Of a stretch of DNA of 48,769 nt, positions 36,828 to 44,922 are shown piece after piece. The DNA comes from Novosphingobium lindaniclasticum LE124. Its GTDB lineage: Bacteria; Pseudomonadota; Alphaproteobacteria; Sphingomonadales; Sphingomonadaceae. Below the pieces are notes generated by a model, which was given only the letters and a program-made list of their open reading frames with translations, was not told where the DNA came from and ran no database searches. The stretch is taken from positions 1 to 48,769 of the forward strand of contig NZ_ATHL01000138.1 of the NCBI RefSeq assembly GCF_000445125.1, read 5' to 3'. Positions within the stretch are counted from its first letter, which is position 1. Each line of letters starts with the position of its first letter. A program made the position numbers and the translations under genes.

Positions 36828-38704
36828 GCCGTCACGCCCATGTACTCGTCCATGGCCTCGCTGGCTGCAAACCAACTCAGTTCGGCCTGTTCCAGTTCCT
36901 CGGCCGCCTGGGTGCGGCGCTTGCCGATCTCGCCGATCCCCAGCTTTGCGAGGTCGCCCTTTATCGATGACGGGTCCGCCAGCGCAGCGTCGAGCGCGTC
37001 GAGCTGCTGCTGGATCCGCTTCATGCGGGTTTCCGTCTCGGACACCTTCTTGCGCAGGGCCTTCAGTTCTTCCCGCGCGACCGCGCCGTTCTTGCGCGCG
37101 GGCTTTCCTTCGACCTGAGCCTTATCACCCGACTTGGGCTGGTTCCGCCCGAGCACGAAGTCGATGTAGTCCTCCATCGAACCCTCGTAGTTCTCGGCGG
37201 TGCCCTGATCGACGAGCACCAAGCGGTCCGCCGCCAGTTCGACCATGTGGCGGTCGTGGCTGACCAGGATTACCGCCCCGGCGAAGTCGTTGAGCGCCTG
37301 CACCAGTGCCTCGCGGGCATCGACGTCGAGGTGGTTGGTCGGTTCGTCGAGGATCAGCATATGCGGAGCATCGCGGGTCACGAGCGCGAGGGCGAGGCGC
37401 GCGCGCTCACCGCCGGACAACGTTCCGATACCTGCCGTGGCCCGGTTGCCGGAAAAGCCGAAGCGGCCAAGCTGCCCGCGCACCGCGACCGGCGGCTTGT
37501 CGGTCATGGCCCGCGTCATCAGTTCGAGCGGGGTCGAGTCGGAAGGCAGTTCCTCCACCTGGTACTGGGTGAAGTAGCCGATGCGGATCTTGGGCGAGAA
37601 GGACAGCGAACCTTCCATGGGTTCGAGTTGGCGGGCGAGCAGGCGCGCCAGCGTGGTCTTGCCGTTGCCGTTGCGGCCCAGCAGGGCGATGCGGTCCTCC
37701 GGATCGATGCGCAGGTTCAGGCGGCGAAGAATAGGCTTCTCCGCCTCGTAGCCCACTGAGGCAAGGTCCAGTGTCACCAAAGGCGGGCGCAGTTCGTCGG
37801 GGCTGGGGAAGTCGAAGCTGAGCGACGAATCCTCAGCCATGGCGGCGATCGGCTGCATCTTCGCCAGCATCTTGGCGCGCGACTGGGCCTGCTTGGCGGT
37901 GGAGGCGCGCGCGGAATTGCGGGCGACATAGTCGGCCAGTTTCTTGCGCTGCGCGTCCTGATTGGCGCGCGCGGCGGCGGCTTGGGCGGCGCGCTCTGCG
38001 CGGATGCGCTCGAAGCTGTCGTACGTGCCGGGGTAGAGGGTGAGCTTGCCCTGCTGCAGATGCAGGATGTGATCGACCACGTTGTTGAGCAGGTCGCGCT
38101 CGTGGCTGATCACGATCAGCGTCTTGGGATATGTCTGGAGGAAATTCTCCAGCCAGAGCGTCGCTTCGAGATCGAGGTGGTTAGAGGGTTCGTCGAGCAA
38201 CAGCACGTCGGGCTGCGAGAACAGCAGGCCGGCCAGGGCCACGCGCATCTTCCAGCCGCCCGAGAAGCTGTCGAGCGGACGGTTCTGCATCTCCTCGTCG
38301 AAACCCAGACCGACGAGGATGCGCGCCGCGCGGGCTTCGCCGGTATAGGCGTCGATCGCGATCAGCCGATCGTGCACGTCGCCCAGGCGGTTCGGGTCGG
38401 TGCAGGTCTCGGCTTCGGCCAGCAGCGACATGCGCTCGGCGTCGGCGTCGAGAACGGCCTGAAGCGCGCTGCGGTCGCCGGCAGGCGCCTCCTGGGCGAT
38501 GTAGCCGAGGCGCGCGCGGCGCGGCATTTCGATGGAACCTTCGTCGGGCTCAAGCTCGCCGATGATGGCCTTCACGAGCGTGGACTTGCCCGCGCCGTTG
38601 CGGCCGATCAGGCCGACCTTGCCGTCCTTGGGAATCGTGGCAGCGGCCTGGTCGAGAATGGTACGCCCGCCAAGGCGAACGGTGATGTCGCGGATCGTCA
38701 GCAT
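36824..38704 (-). CDS. ABC-F family ATPase (YheS/Uup type)
   Basis: A 626-aa cytoplasmic protein with two ABC ATPase domains and no membrane segment. First domain: GLIGRNGAGKSTLVKAI, signature SFSGGWKMRVALAG, and LLLDEPSNHLDLE. Second: ALLGRNGNGKTTLARLL, signature TLSGGERARLALAL, and LILDEPTNHLDVD. Between them is the charged linker (about 230-300, QRKKLADYVARNSARASTAK) that reaches the tRNA sites of the ribosome in ABC-F proteins. The C-terminal 90 residues form a coiled coil as in Uup/YheS. Role: translation factor relieving stalled ribosomes or assisting assembly. ATG start. The Gre-like gene overlaps its end. Confidence 0.93.
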   Translation of the reverse strand: MLTIRDITVRLGGRTILDQAAATIPKDGKVGLIGRNGAGKSTLVKAIIGELEPDEGSIEMPRRARLGYIAQEAPAGDRSALQAVLDADAERMSLLAEAETCTDPNRLGDVHDRLIAIDAYTGEARAARILVGLGFDEEMQNRPLDSFSGGWKMRVALAGLLFSQPDVLLLDEPSNHLDLEATLWLENFLQTYPKTLIVISHERDLLNNVVDHILHLQQGKLTLYPGTYDSFERIRAERAAQAAAARANQDAQRKKLADYVARNSARASTAKQAQSRAKMLAKMQPIAAMAEDSSLSFDFPSPDELRPPLVTLDLASVGYEAEKPILRRLNLRIDPEDRIALLGRNGNGKTTLARLLARQLEPMEGSLSFSPKIRIGYFTQYQVEELPSDSTPLELMTRAMTDKPPVAVRGQLGRFGFSGNRATAGIGTLSGGERARLALALVTRDAPHMLILDEPTNHLDVDAREALVQALNDFAGAVILVSHDRHMVELAADRLVLVDQGTAENYEGSMEDYIDFVLGRNQPKSGDKAQVEGKPARKNGAVAREELKALRKKVSETETRMKRIQQQLDALDAALADPSSIKGDLAKLGIGEIGKRRTQAAEELEQAELSWFAASEAMDEYMGVTA

Positions 38705-38733
38705 CGGGAGCGCCTAGAGGATTTTGCGCGCGG

Positions 38734-38763
38734 TTGGAAACATCTTCCGGTCTCACGCTATAA
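38734..38763 (+). promoter_or_regulatory. Candidate ftsB promoter
   Basis: TTGGAA (38734-38739), 18 bp, CTATAA (38758-38763). Transcription would begin about 160 bp before ftsB, in a 225-bp spacer that must also hold the divergent ABC-F promoter. A small hairpin (ACAGGC/GCCTGT near 38840) lies in the leader. Confidence 0.35.
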
Positions 38764-38929
38764 AGGGCTGTGTTCACCGGTTAACGCCCGGAAGAGCTGC
38801 GCTGAAGTTATCAACACCAATATGCCCGGTATTGCGATGACAGGCTCCGTTACGGCCTGTTCCGCCGCCCGGCGAATCGGTTATCAATTCGCTTGCAACG
38901 TGGAATCACTTATGATTCTATCGCTTTTC

Positions 38930-39256
38930 ATGAGGTCCAACTCTTCCGCCATGCGCCAGGACGCCAGCCTTGCCAAGGAACGCCTGATTCAGGGTGTCGC
39001 GCTTGCGTTGCTCCTGTTGATGGGGGCCTTCGTGATCGCCGGACCCAGCGGGCTGATCGCCTGGACGGAGAACCAGCACATGCTGGAAGAGCGCCGGGCC
39101 AAGCTGGCCGAACTTCGCCTGGCCCGCGATCATCTGAAGAACCGGGTCGGCCTGCTCGACCAGAACCATGTCGATCCCGATCTGGCCGGCGAATTGCTGC
39201 GCAGCAACCTCAACGTCGTGCGGCCCGACGAAATGGTGATGATGCTCGACAAGTAG
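38930..39256 (+). CDS. ftsB: FtsB/DivIC-type septum formation protein
   Basis: A protein of about 108 aa with a short cytoplasmic N-terminus, one membrane helix (RLIQGVALALLLLMGAFVIA) and a periplasmic coiled coil (ENQHMLEERRAKLAELRLAR), followed by the family tail VDPDLAGELLRSNLNVVRPD. FtsB links FtsL and FtsQ in the divisome. Start choice is uncertain: ATG at 38930 (MRSNSSAM), 38951 (MRQDASLA) and 38912 all lack a strong ribosome-binding site. The position just before pdhA-pdhB is typical of sphingomonads, where eno is often also adjacent; here eno is 26 kb away. Confidence 0.88.
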   Translation: MRSNSSAMRQDASLAKERLIQGVALALLLLMGAFVIAGPSGLIAWTENQHMLEERRAKLAELRLARDHLKNRVGLLDQNHVDPDLAGELLRSNLNVVRPDEMVMMLDK

Positions 39257-39363
39257 GGCGGGTTTGGGAGAGGCGAAGTCTCTGCCCGACCTTCCATTTA
39301 TGGCCACTCTGTTGCGGGCGGCCATAATTTTTGTGCCACCTGCGGCAAATTTCCTTCATCGCG

Positions 39364-39391
39364 CTTTCGATTTCCGCTGGGCGTCCTATAA
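39364..39391 (+). promoter_or_regulatory. Candidate pdhA promoter
   Basis: CTATAA at 39386-39391 is a good -10 match. CTTTCG (39364-39369) 16 bp upstream is a weak -35. It would place the start about 35 bp before the pdhA TTG codon. The ftsB-pdhA spacer is 174 bp and locally A/T-rich, so a promoter there is expected. Confidence 0.35.
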
Positions 39392-39430
39392 GCGGCCGGA
39401 AATCAATCGCACCAACGATGGGGAGCCCCG

Positions 39431-40516
39431 TTGCCCAAAGCAAAGATTGACGCCGAGTCCGGCGCCGCGCCAGCCGTAACACCGGCACAGGACGAAGACT
39501 TCGCGCTGCACAGCCTCCAGGAGGCCCTCGCGGCCGACCGGCGCTACACGCCGAACAAGGAAGAGCTTCTCAACCTTTACGAGCAGATGGTTCTCATCCG
39601 CCGCTTCGAAGAGCGCGCAGGCCAGCTTTACGGCCTGGGCCTGATCGGCGGTTTCTGCCACCTCTACATCGGCCAGGAAGCCGTTGCCGTGGGCCTGCAG
39701 TCCGCGCTCGATTCCAACCGCGACTCGGTGATCACAGGCTATCGCGACCATGGCCACATGCTTGCCTATGGTATCGACCCGAAGGTGATCATGGCCGAAC
39801 TGACCGGTCGCGAAGCCGGTATCTCGCGTGGCAAGGGCGGTTCCATGCACATGTTCAGCGTGGAGCATAAGTTCTACGGCGGACATGGCATCGTCGGTGC
39901 GCAAGTGTCGCTCGGCGCCGGTCTTGCCTTCGCGCACAAGTACCGCGAAGACGGCGGCGTCGCGATGGCCTACTTCGGCGACGGCGCGGCCAACCAGGGC
40001 CAGGTCTACGAGAGCTTCAACATGGCGGCCCTCTGGAAGCTGCCGATCATCTTCGTGATCGAGAACAACGGTTACGCGATGGGCACTGCCGTGAAGCGCG
40101 GCTCGGCCGAGACGCACTTCTATCGCCGCGGCACCGCGTTCCGAATTCCCGGCATGCAGGTGGACGGCATGGATGTGCTCGAAGTCCGCAAGGCCGCCGA
40201 AGTGGCGCTGGAATATGTCCGCGCGGGCAACGGTCCGGTGCTCATGGAACTGAACACCTATCGTTATCGCGGTCACTCGATGTCTGACCCCGCGAAGTAC
40301 CGCAGCCGTGAGGAAGTGCAGGACGTTCGCGAAAAGCGCGATCCGATCGAGCATGTGAAGCAGGATCTCGCCGCCCTCGGCGTGGACGAAGCCGCGCTCA
40401 AGGAAATCGACAAGCGCGTGCGCGCGCAAGTCGCCGAATCGGCCGACTTCGCGGAAAGCTCTCCCGAGCCGGCACCCTCTGAACTCTATACTGACGTCCT
40501 GGTGGAGCGCTACTGA
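39431..40516 (+). CDS. pdhA: Pyruvate dehydrogenase E1 component, alpha subunit
   Basis: A 361-aa thiamine-diphosphate enzyme that decarboxylates pyruvate with PdhB in the pyruvate dehydrogenase complex. The TPP/Mg motif runs from AYFGDGAANQGQVYESFNMA to VIENNGYAMGT (GDG...NN). The phosphorylatable-loop equivalent is YRYRGHSMSDPAKYRSREEV. The N-terminal 45 residues are a flexible Ala/Pro-rich extension. The start is TTG (LPKAKIDAES read as Met), preceded by GGGGAG; no ATG lies nearby that would keep conserved residues. Its stop overlaps the pdhB start by one base (TGATG). Confidence 0.97.
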   Translation: MPKAKIDAESGAAPAVTPAQDEDFALHSLQEALAADRRYTPNKEELLNLYEQMVLIRRFEERAGQLYGLGLIGGFCHLYIGQEAVAVGLQSALDSNRDSVITGYRDHGHMLAYGIDPKVIMAELTGREAGISRGKGGSMHMFSVEHKFYGGHGIVGAQVSLGAGLAFAHKYREDGGVAMAYFGDGAANQGQVYESFNMAALWKLPIIFVIENNGYAMGTAVKRGSAETHFYRRGTAFRIPGMQVDGMDVLEVRKAAEVALEYVRAGNGPVLMELNTYRYRGHSMSDPAKYRSREEVQDVREKRDPIEHVKQDLAALGVDEAALKEIDKRVRAQVAESADFAESSPEPAPSELYTDVLVERY

Positions 40517-41895
40517 TGGCGATCGAACTGAAGATGCCGGCGCTCTCTCCGACGATGGAAGAGGGCAAGCTCGCCCGCTGGCTGGTGAAGGAAGGCGACG
40601 AAGTCGCTTCCGGCGATATCCTCGCCGAAATCGAGACCGACAAGGCGACGATGGAATTCGAAGCCGTCGACGAAGGCACCGTCGGCAAGATCCTGGTGGC
40701 CGAAGGCACCGAGGGCGTGAAGGTCGGCACGGTCATTGCCGTGCTCGCCGGTGAAGGCGAGGACGCTTCGGCGATTTCGGCTCCGGCTCCGAAGTCGGAA
40801 GCGGCCGAAGCGCAGTCCGACGCGTCGCAGAACAAGCCTGCCGACACGGGCACCGCCCAGCTGGTGGCCGACGTTCAGACGAAGAAGGACCCGGAAGTCC
40901 CTCACGGCACCAACATGAAGACCTCGACCGTCCGCGAAGCCCTGCGCGACGCCATGGCTGAGGAAATGCGCCGCGACGACCGCGTCTTCGTGATGGGCGA
41001 GGAAGTCGCCGAGTACCAGGGCGCCTACAAGGTGACCCAGGGACTGCTCGAAGAGTTCGGTGCCCAGCGCGTGATCGACACGCCGATCACCGAATACGGC
41101 TTCGCCGGTATCGGTACCGGCGCCGCCATGGGCGGTCTGCGTCCGGTCATCGAGTTCATGACGTTCAACTTCGCCATGCAGGCGATCGACCACATCATCA
41201 ACTCGGCCGCCAAGACCAACTACATGTCGGGCGGCCAGATGCGCTGCCCTATCGTGTTCCGTGGCCCCAACGGCGCGGCGGCCCGCGTCGGCGCGCAGCA
41301 CTCGCAGAACTACGGTCCGTGGTATGCCAACGTGCCGGGTCTGGTAGTGATCGCGCCTTATGACGCTTCGGACGCCAAGGGTTTGCTCAAGGCTGCGATC
41401 CGTAGCGACGACCCGGTCGTGTTCCTCGAAAACGAACTGGTCTACGGTCGGTCGTTCGAACTGCCCGAACTCGACGATCACGTCCTGCCCATCGGCAAGG
41501 CGCGCATCATGCGGGAAGGCAAGGACGTGACCATCGTGTCCTACTCGATCGGCGTCGGCCTCGCGCTCGAAGCGGCCGAGCAACTCGCGGGTGAAGGCAT
41601 CGATGCTGAAGTGATCGATTTGCGCACCCTGCGTCCGCTCGACAAGGAAACGGTGCTCGCCAGCCTCGCCAAGACCAATCGCATGGTCGTGGCCGAGGAA
41701 GGCTTCCCGGTCTGCTCGATCGCTTCCGAGATCATCGCGATCTGCATGGAAGATGGCTTCGACGACCTCGATGCTCCGGTCGTGCGCGTCTGCAACGAGG
41801 ACGTGCCGCTGCCTTACGCGGCCAACCTCGAAAAGCTGGCGCTGATCGACACGCCGCGCATCGTCGAGGCGGTTCGCAAGGTCTGCTACCGCTAA
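40516..41895 (+). CDS. pdhB: Pyruvate dehydrogenase E1 beta subunit with N-terminal lipoyl domain
   Basis: A 459-aa protein. Residues 1-80 form a lipoyl domain (MPALSPTMEEGKLARWLVKE; lipoyl-lysine K43 in EIETDKATMEF), followed by an Ala/Pro-rich linker (about 85-125) and then the E1 beta transketolase-like domain (TVREALRDAMAEEMRRDDRV onward). That domain has EYGFAGIGTGAAMGGLRPV and the C-terminal transketolase domain (VTIVSYSIGVGLALEAAEQL). An E1 beta carrying its own lipoyl domain is a known alphaproteobacterial variant. It is coupled to pdhA by a one-base overlap. The complex still needs E2 and E3, which are not in the window. A 15-bp hairpin follows. Confidence 0.97.
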   Translation: MAIELKMPALSPTMEEGKLARWLVKEGDEVASGDILAEIETDKATMEFEAVDEGTVGKILVAEGTEGVKVGTVIAVLAGEGEDASAISAPAPKSEAAEAQSDASQNKPADTGTAQLVADVQTKKDPEVPHGTNMKTSTVREALRDAMAEEMRRDDRVFVMGEEVAEYQGAYKVTQGLLEEFGAQRVIDTPITEYGFAGIGTGAAMGGLRPVIEFMTFNFAMQAIDHIINSAAKTNYMSGGQMRCPIVFRGPNGAAARVGAQHSQNYGPWYANVPGLVVIAPYDASDAKGLLKAAIRSDDPVVFLENELVYGRSFELPELDDHVLPIGKARIMREGKDVTIVSYSIGVGLALEAAEQLAGEGIDAEVIDLRTLRPLDKETVLASLAKTNRMVVAEEGFPVCSIASEIIAICMEDGFDDLDAPVVRVCNEDVPLPYAANLEKLALIDTPRIVEAVRKVCYR

Positions 41896-41933
41896 GATCT
41901 TGGCGCGGGTCGCAGCACCATAGCCGATTGATG

Positions 41934-41967
41934 AGACGGCGGCGAAGCGCAGGCTTCGCCGCCGTCT
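41934..41967 (+). terminator. Hairpin after pdhB
   Basis: A perfect 15-bp stem (41934-41948 with 41953-41967, loop GCAG) lies 38 bp past the pdhB stop. The trailing bases are TTGCGTT, a weak T-run, so termination is probable but may be partial. Confidence 0.7.
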
Positions 41968-42013
41968 TGCGTTACAGGCTTGCGCGATGGACCCGGAGGT
42001 CTAGAGAAGCCGG

Positions 42014-42694
42014 GTGTCCGAACCAAGTACCCCCGAAATCCGCCCCGAAGACCTGCTTATGCCGGCTCTGCCGCAGACGATGCGGCTCGCGCTGGCCTAT
42101 GCGCCTGCTTCTGCGCGCCTGCCGACGCTGGCGTTGCTGGCGCTGGACCAGCGGCTTGCCGGACTGCTGCGCCACTCCCGCGAGCCGATGATGGCGCAGA
42201 TACGCCTCGCCTGGTGGCGGGAAACTTTGGACCGTGATGCGGCCGAATGGCCGCAGGGCGAACCGCTGCTGGCGGCGCTGCGGAGCTGGAACGGAGAACA
42301 TCGCGCTTTGGTCGCCCTTGTCGATGGATGGGAAGCGCTCACCGGAGAGGCGCCGCTTGGGCCGGAAGCGTTGGAAGAGATGGTGAATGGGCGTGCGGCT
42401 GCCTTCGCCGGGCTTGCTCGAGCGCTCGGTCGTCAGCGCGAGGCGGAAGCGGCGGGCTCTGTGGGGCGGCGGTGGGCCTTGGCCGACCTTGCCACGAAGC
42501 TCAACCATCCCGGCGAAAGCGTGATCGTGCGCCGCCTTGCGCAAGCCGAGACGGGACGGACGGCCCGTGTCTCGCGGGCGTTGAGGCCACTCGCGGTCCT
42601 TGAGGGGCTGGCACGGGACAATCTGGCGAACGGGGGACAAGGCTCGGCCCGCACAGTGCTCAAGGCCCTGCGCATTGGCCTGCTCGGGCGCTGA
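42014..42694 (+). CDS. Squalene/phytoene-synthase-fold protein, NDUFAF6-like, probably not catalytic
   Basis: A 226-aa all-helical protein. The segment LALDQRLAGLLRHSR (about 42-56) followed by AQIRLAWWRETLD (about 61-73) aligns by pattern with the first Asp-rich region of squalene/phytoene synthases and with the human complex I assembly factor NDUFAF6. The DDxxD-type residues are absent, and the second region (RRWALADLATKLNHPGE) also lacks the Asp-rich motif. It is shorter than true synthases (about 280 aa). The role is unknown; the analogy suggests a respiratory-complex assembly or lipid-binding function instead of terpene synthesis. The start is GTG at 42014 with GAGAAG upstream. It lies 118 bp after pdhB behind a hairpin. 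Confidence 0.75.
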   Translation: MSEPSTPEIRPEDLLMPALPQTMRLALAYAPASARLPTLALLALDQRLAGLLRHSREPMMAQIRLAWWRETLDRDAAEWPQGEPLLAALRSWNGEHRALVALVDGWEALTGEAPLGPEALEEMVNGRAAAFAGLARALGRQREAEAAGSVGRRWALADLATKLNHPGESVIVRRLAQAETGRTARVSRALRPLAVLEGLARDNLANGGQGSARTVLKALRIGLLGR

Positions 42695-42777
42695 ATTAAC
42701 CCGGATAACAGACATGTAATTTCCCTGACGAGCGTGGCTCGGGAGATAAGCCGCGCGCGAACTCAGGGAGATCGGCA

Positions 42778-43245
42778 ATGCAGCGCTTCATCCTCGGCGG
42801 TGTCACGGCACTCGTGATGCTGTCGATCGGGCTGTTCTGGTGGCAGGGAAGGGCGGAAGTGGAACAGGGTGCGCCGCTGCCGCAAGCCGTGGTCGCCGCG
42901 CCCGATCCGCAGGAGATACCCAGCACCGGTCCGGGCGATTTCGAAGGACCCGAGCTGCCCGAAGCGACCGAGCAGACGCGCGAGCAGCGCCGCTTCGGCC
43001 GCTACGACCGCGATCGCGACGGACGAATTACGCGCAACGAGATGCTCTCGACGCGGGTCGATGCCTTCCGCAAGCTCGACAAGGACGGCAACAATCTATT
43101 GACCTTCGAGGAGTGGGCGGTGGCGACCGTCACCCGGTTCGAAGATGCCGATACGAACCGGGACCAGTGGCTGTCGCCTGCCGAGTTCCGCAGGACGGCA
43201 CCGCCGTCGGCCAAGACGAAGCCAAAGTGCAGCTGCAAATCCTGA
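42778..43245 (+). CDS. Membrane-anchored EF-hand protein
   Basis: A 155-aa protein. One N-terminal hydrophobic segment (MQRFILGGVTALVMLSIGLF) acts as signal anchor, followed by a Pro/Glu-rich linker and three EF-hand-like loops: DRDRDGRITRNE (about 79-90), DKDGNNLLTFEE (about 101-112) and DADTNRDQWLSPAE (about 123-136). The first two keep the Asp ligands and the final Glu; the third is irregular by length. It probably faces the periplasm and binds calcium. A Cys-Ser-Cys near the C-terminus (PKCSCKS) is unusual. ATG start with GGGAG about eight bases upstream. Function unknown. Confidence 0.82.
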   Translation: MQRFILGGVTALVMLSIGLFWWQGRAEVEQGAPLPQAVVAAPDPQEIPSTGPGDFEGPELPEATEQTREQRRFGRYDRDRDGRITRNEMLSTRVDAFRKLDKDGNNLLTFEEWAVATVTRFEDADTNRDQWLSPAEFRRTAPPSAKTKPKCSCKS

Positions 43246-43269
43246 CCCGGAAAGAGCCTTCCGCACCTT

Positions 43270-43390
43270 CGTCATCCCTGAGTTGATCCGGGACGGGGGT
43301 CGGTCTTCAGGCGCGACCTTGCGCGGCGCGCGTCGGGAAACCCGCCCCTGAAGATCGGCGGTCCCGGATCGGGTCCGGGCCGAGCGATGG
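43270..43390. repeat. Dispersed palindromic repeat (CGTCATCCC...TTGATCCGGGA type)
   Basis: The left arm begins CGTCATCCCTGAGTTGATCC at 43270. The right arm (GTCCCGGATCGGGTCCGGGC, 43361-43380) is its imperfect inverse. Elements starting CGTCATCCCGGACTTGATCC are scattered through many alphaproteobacterial genomes; this copy has diverged. It fills the gap between the EF-hand gene and trmFO, which converge. Confidence 0.65.
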
Positions 43391-43400
43391 TACGGGACCT

Positions 43401-44747
43401 TCAGCCCGCAGGCAGGCTATCCAGCCAAGGCGCGATTTCGTGCTTGGCGCGCTCGGTATAGGCTTCCTTGCGCTGCTTCTTCTTCACATCGTGAAGGGGC
43501 GGGAAGAGGCCGAAGTTGACGTTCATCGGCTGATAGCTCTCCGCCTCGGCGTCGCCGGTGATGTGCGAGAGCAGGGCGCCGAGAGCGGTCGTGCGCGGCG
43601 GGGCCTGCCAGTCGCGCCCGGCAAGCTGGGTTGCAGTCATCAGGCCTGCCATCAGGCCGACAGCGGCGCTTTCGACATAGCCTTCGCAGCCTGTAATCTG
43701 CCCGGCGAAGCGGACGTGCGGCGCGGTCTTGAGGCGCAGCTGGCGGTCCAGCAGCACCGGCGAGTTGATGAAGGTGTTGCGGTGCAGCCCTCCAAGCCGC
43801 GCAAATTCGGCATTTTCGAGACCCGGAATGGTGCGGAACAGGCGCACCTGCTCGGCGTGCTTGAGCTTGGTCTGGAACCCGACCATGTTCCACAGCGTGC
43901 CGAGCTTGTTATCCTGCCGCAGCTGGACGACCGCATAGGCCCAGCGGCCCTTGGGATGCTCCTCGGTTGCCCAATGCGGATTGTCGAGGCCCACCGGCTT
44001 CATCGGCCCGAACCGCAGCGTTTCGACGCCGCGTTCGGCCATGACCTCGATGGGCATGCAACCGTCGAAATACGGCGTGTCGGCCTCCCATTCCTTGAAA
44101 GCGGTTTTCTCGCCTTCGAGGAGCGCCTGATGGAAGGCCAGGTACTGGTCTTTGTCCATCGGGCAGTTGATGTAGTCCTTGGTCTCCCCCTTATCCCACC
44201 GCGAGGCCATCCAGCACACGTCCATGTCGATGCTCTCGCGGTAGACGATGGGGGCGATGGCATCGAAGAAAGCCAGGCTATCCGAGCCTGTAGCCCGGCC
44301 GATGCTACCGGCGAGCGAATCCGCCGTCAGCGGTCCGGTCGCGACGATGGTGGTGCCGCTTTCCGGCAGGGTGTCGATCCGCTCGCGCACGATCTCGACG
44401 TTGGGCAATGCGGAGAGGCGGGCTTCGACTTCGGCAGAGAACACGTCACGATCGACCGCGAGCGCGGTACCTGCGGGGACCTGCGCCTTCCCGGCCGCCG
44501 CCATGATCAGCGAATCGCAGCGACGCATTTCCTCATGGAGCAGGCCGACCGCGTTCTTCTCGTGATCGTCGGAGCGGAACGAATTGGAGCAGACCAGTTC
44601 GGCCAGCCCGTCGCCCTGATGTGCCGGACTGCGTTCGCCGGTCCCGCGCATTTCCGAAAGGCGAACGCGGAAACCGCGCCGCCCGAGCTGCCAGGCCGCT
44701 TCGCTGCCGGCGAGGCCGCCGCCGATGATGTGGACGTCTTGTGTCAT
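43401..44747 (-). CDS. trmFO: Methylenetetrahydrofolate-tRNA-(uracil-5-)-methyltransferase TrmFO
   Basis: A 448-aa flavoprotein that makes 5-methyluridine at position 54 of tRNA using methylenetetrahydrofolate and NAD(P)H. The N-terminal FAD motif is VHIIGGGLAGSEAAWQLGRR (residues 5-24), with VCSNSFRSD soon after, characteristic of the family and distinct from GidA/MnmG, which is longer. The C-terminal part has FAGQITGCEGYVESAAVGLM and PMNVNFGLFPP. ATG at 44747. It is isolated, with palindromic repeats on both sides. Confidence 0.96.
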   Translation of the reverse strand: MTQDVHIIGGGLAGSEAAWQLGRRGFRVRLSEMRGTGERSPAHQGDGLAELVCSNSFRSDDHEKNAVGLLHEEMRRCDSLIMAAAGKAQVPAGTALAVDRDVFSAEVEARLSALPNVEIVRERIDTLPESGTTIVATGPLTADSLAGSIGRATGSDSLAFFDAIAPIVYRESIDMDVCWMASRWDKGETKDYINCPMDKDQYLAFHQALLEGEKTAFKEWEADTPYFDGCMPIEVMAERGVETLRFGPMKPVGLDNPHWATEEHPKGRWAYAVVQLRQDNKLGTLWNMVGFQTKLKHAEQVRLFRTIPGLENAEFARLGGLHRNTFINSPVLLDRQLRLKTAPHVRFAGQITGCEGYVESAAVGLMAGLMTATQLAGRDWQAPPRTTALGALLSHITGDAEAESYQPMNVNFGLFPPLHDVKKKQRKEAYTERAKHEIAPWLDSLPAG

Positions 44748-44810
44748 GGCGCCAGCGCCTAGACCTTTGCGCGCCGTCAGGGAAGGGCGCGCGGACTCAT
44801 GAGTCTTCTT

Positions 44811-44893
44811 CGCTCGTCGTTGCGAGGAGGCGAAGCCGACGCGGCAATCCGGAACGGCTCGCTGGCTTGCTTCGCTACGCTCGCAATGACGAG
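44811..44893. repeat. Dispersed palindromic repeat (CGTCATTGCGAG type)
   Basis: CTCGTCGTTGCGAG (44813-44826) and CTCGCAATGACGAG (44880-44893) are near-perfect inverse ends. Between them are degenerate GAAGC...GCAATCC and TTGCTTCG segments. Repeats with the core GTCATTGCGAGCGAAGCGAAG are widespread in bacterial genomes. The copy lies just upstream of trmFO, between it and the DUF952 gene. Confidence 0.7.
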
Positions 44894-44922
44894 GGAGTCG
44901 TGGATACTCGCGCGCGCCGAAG

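Noticed and set aside
42014..42694. Functional phytoene or squalene synthase
   Set aside because: Both Asp-rich motifs needed for diphosphate/Mg binding are missing and the protein is short.
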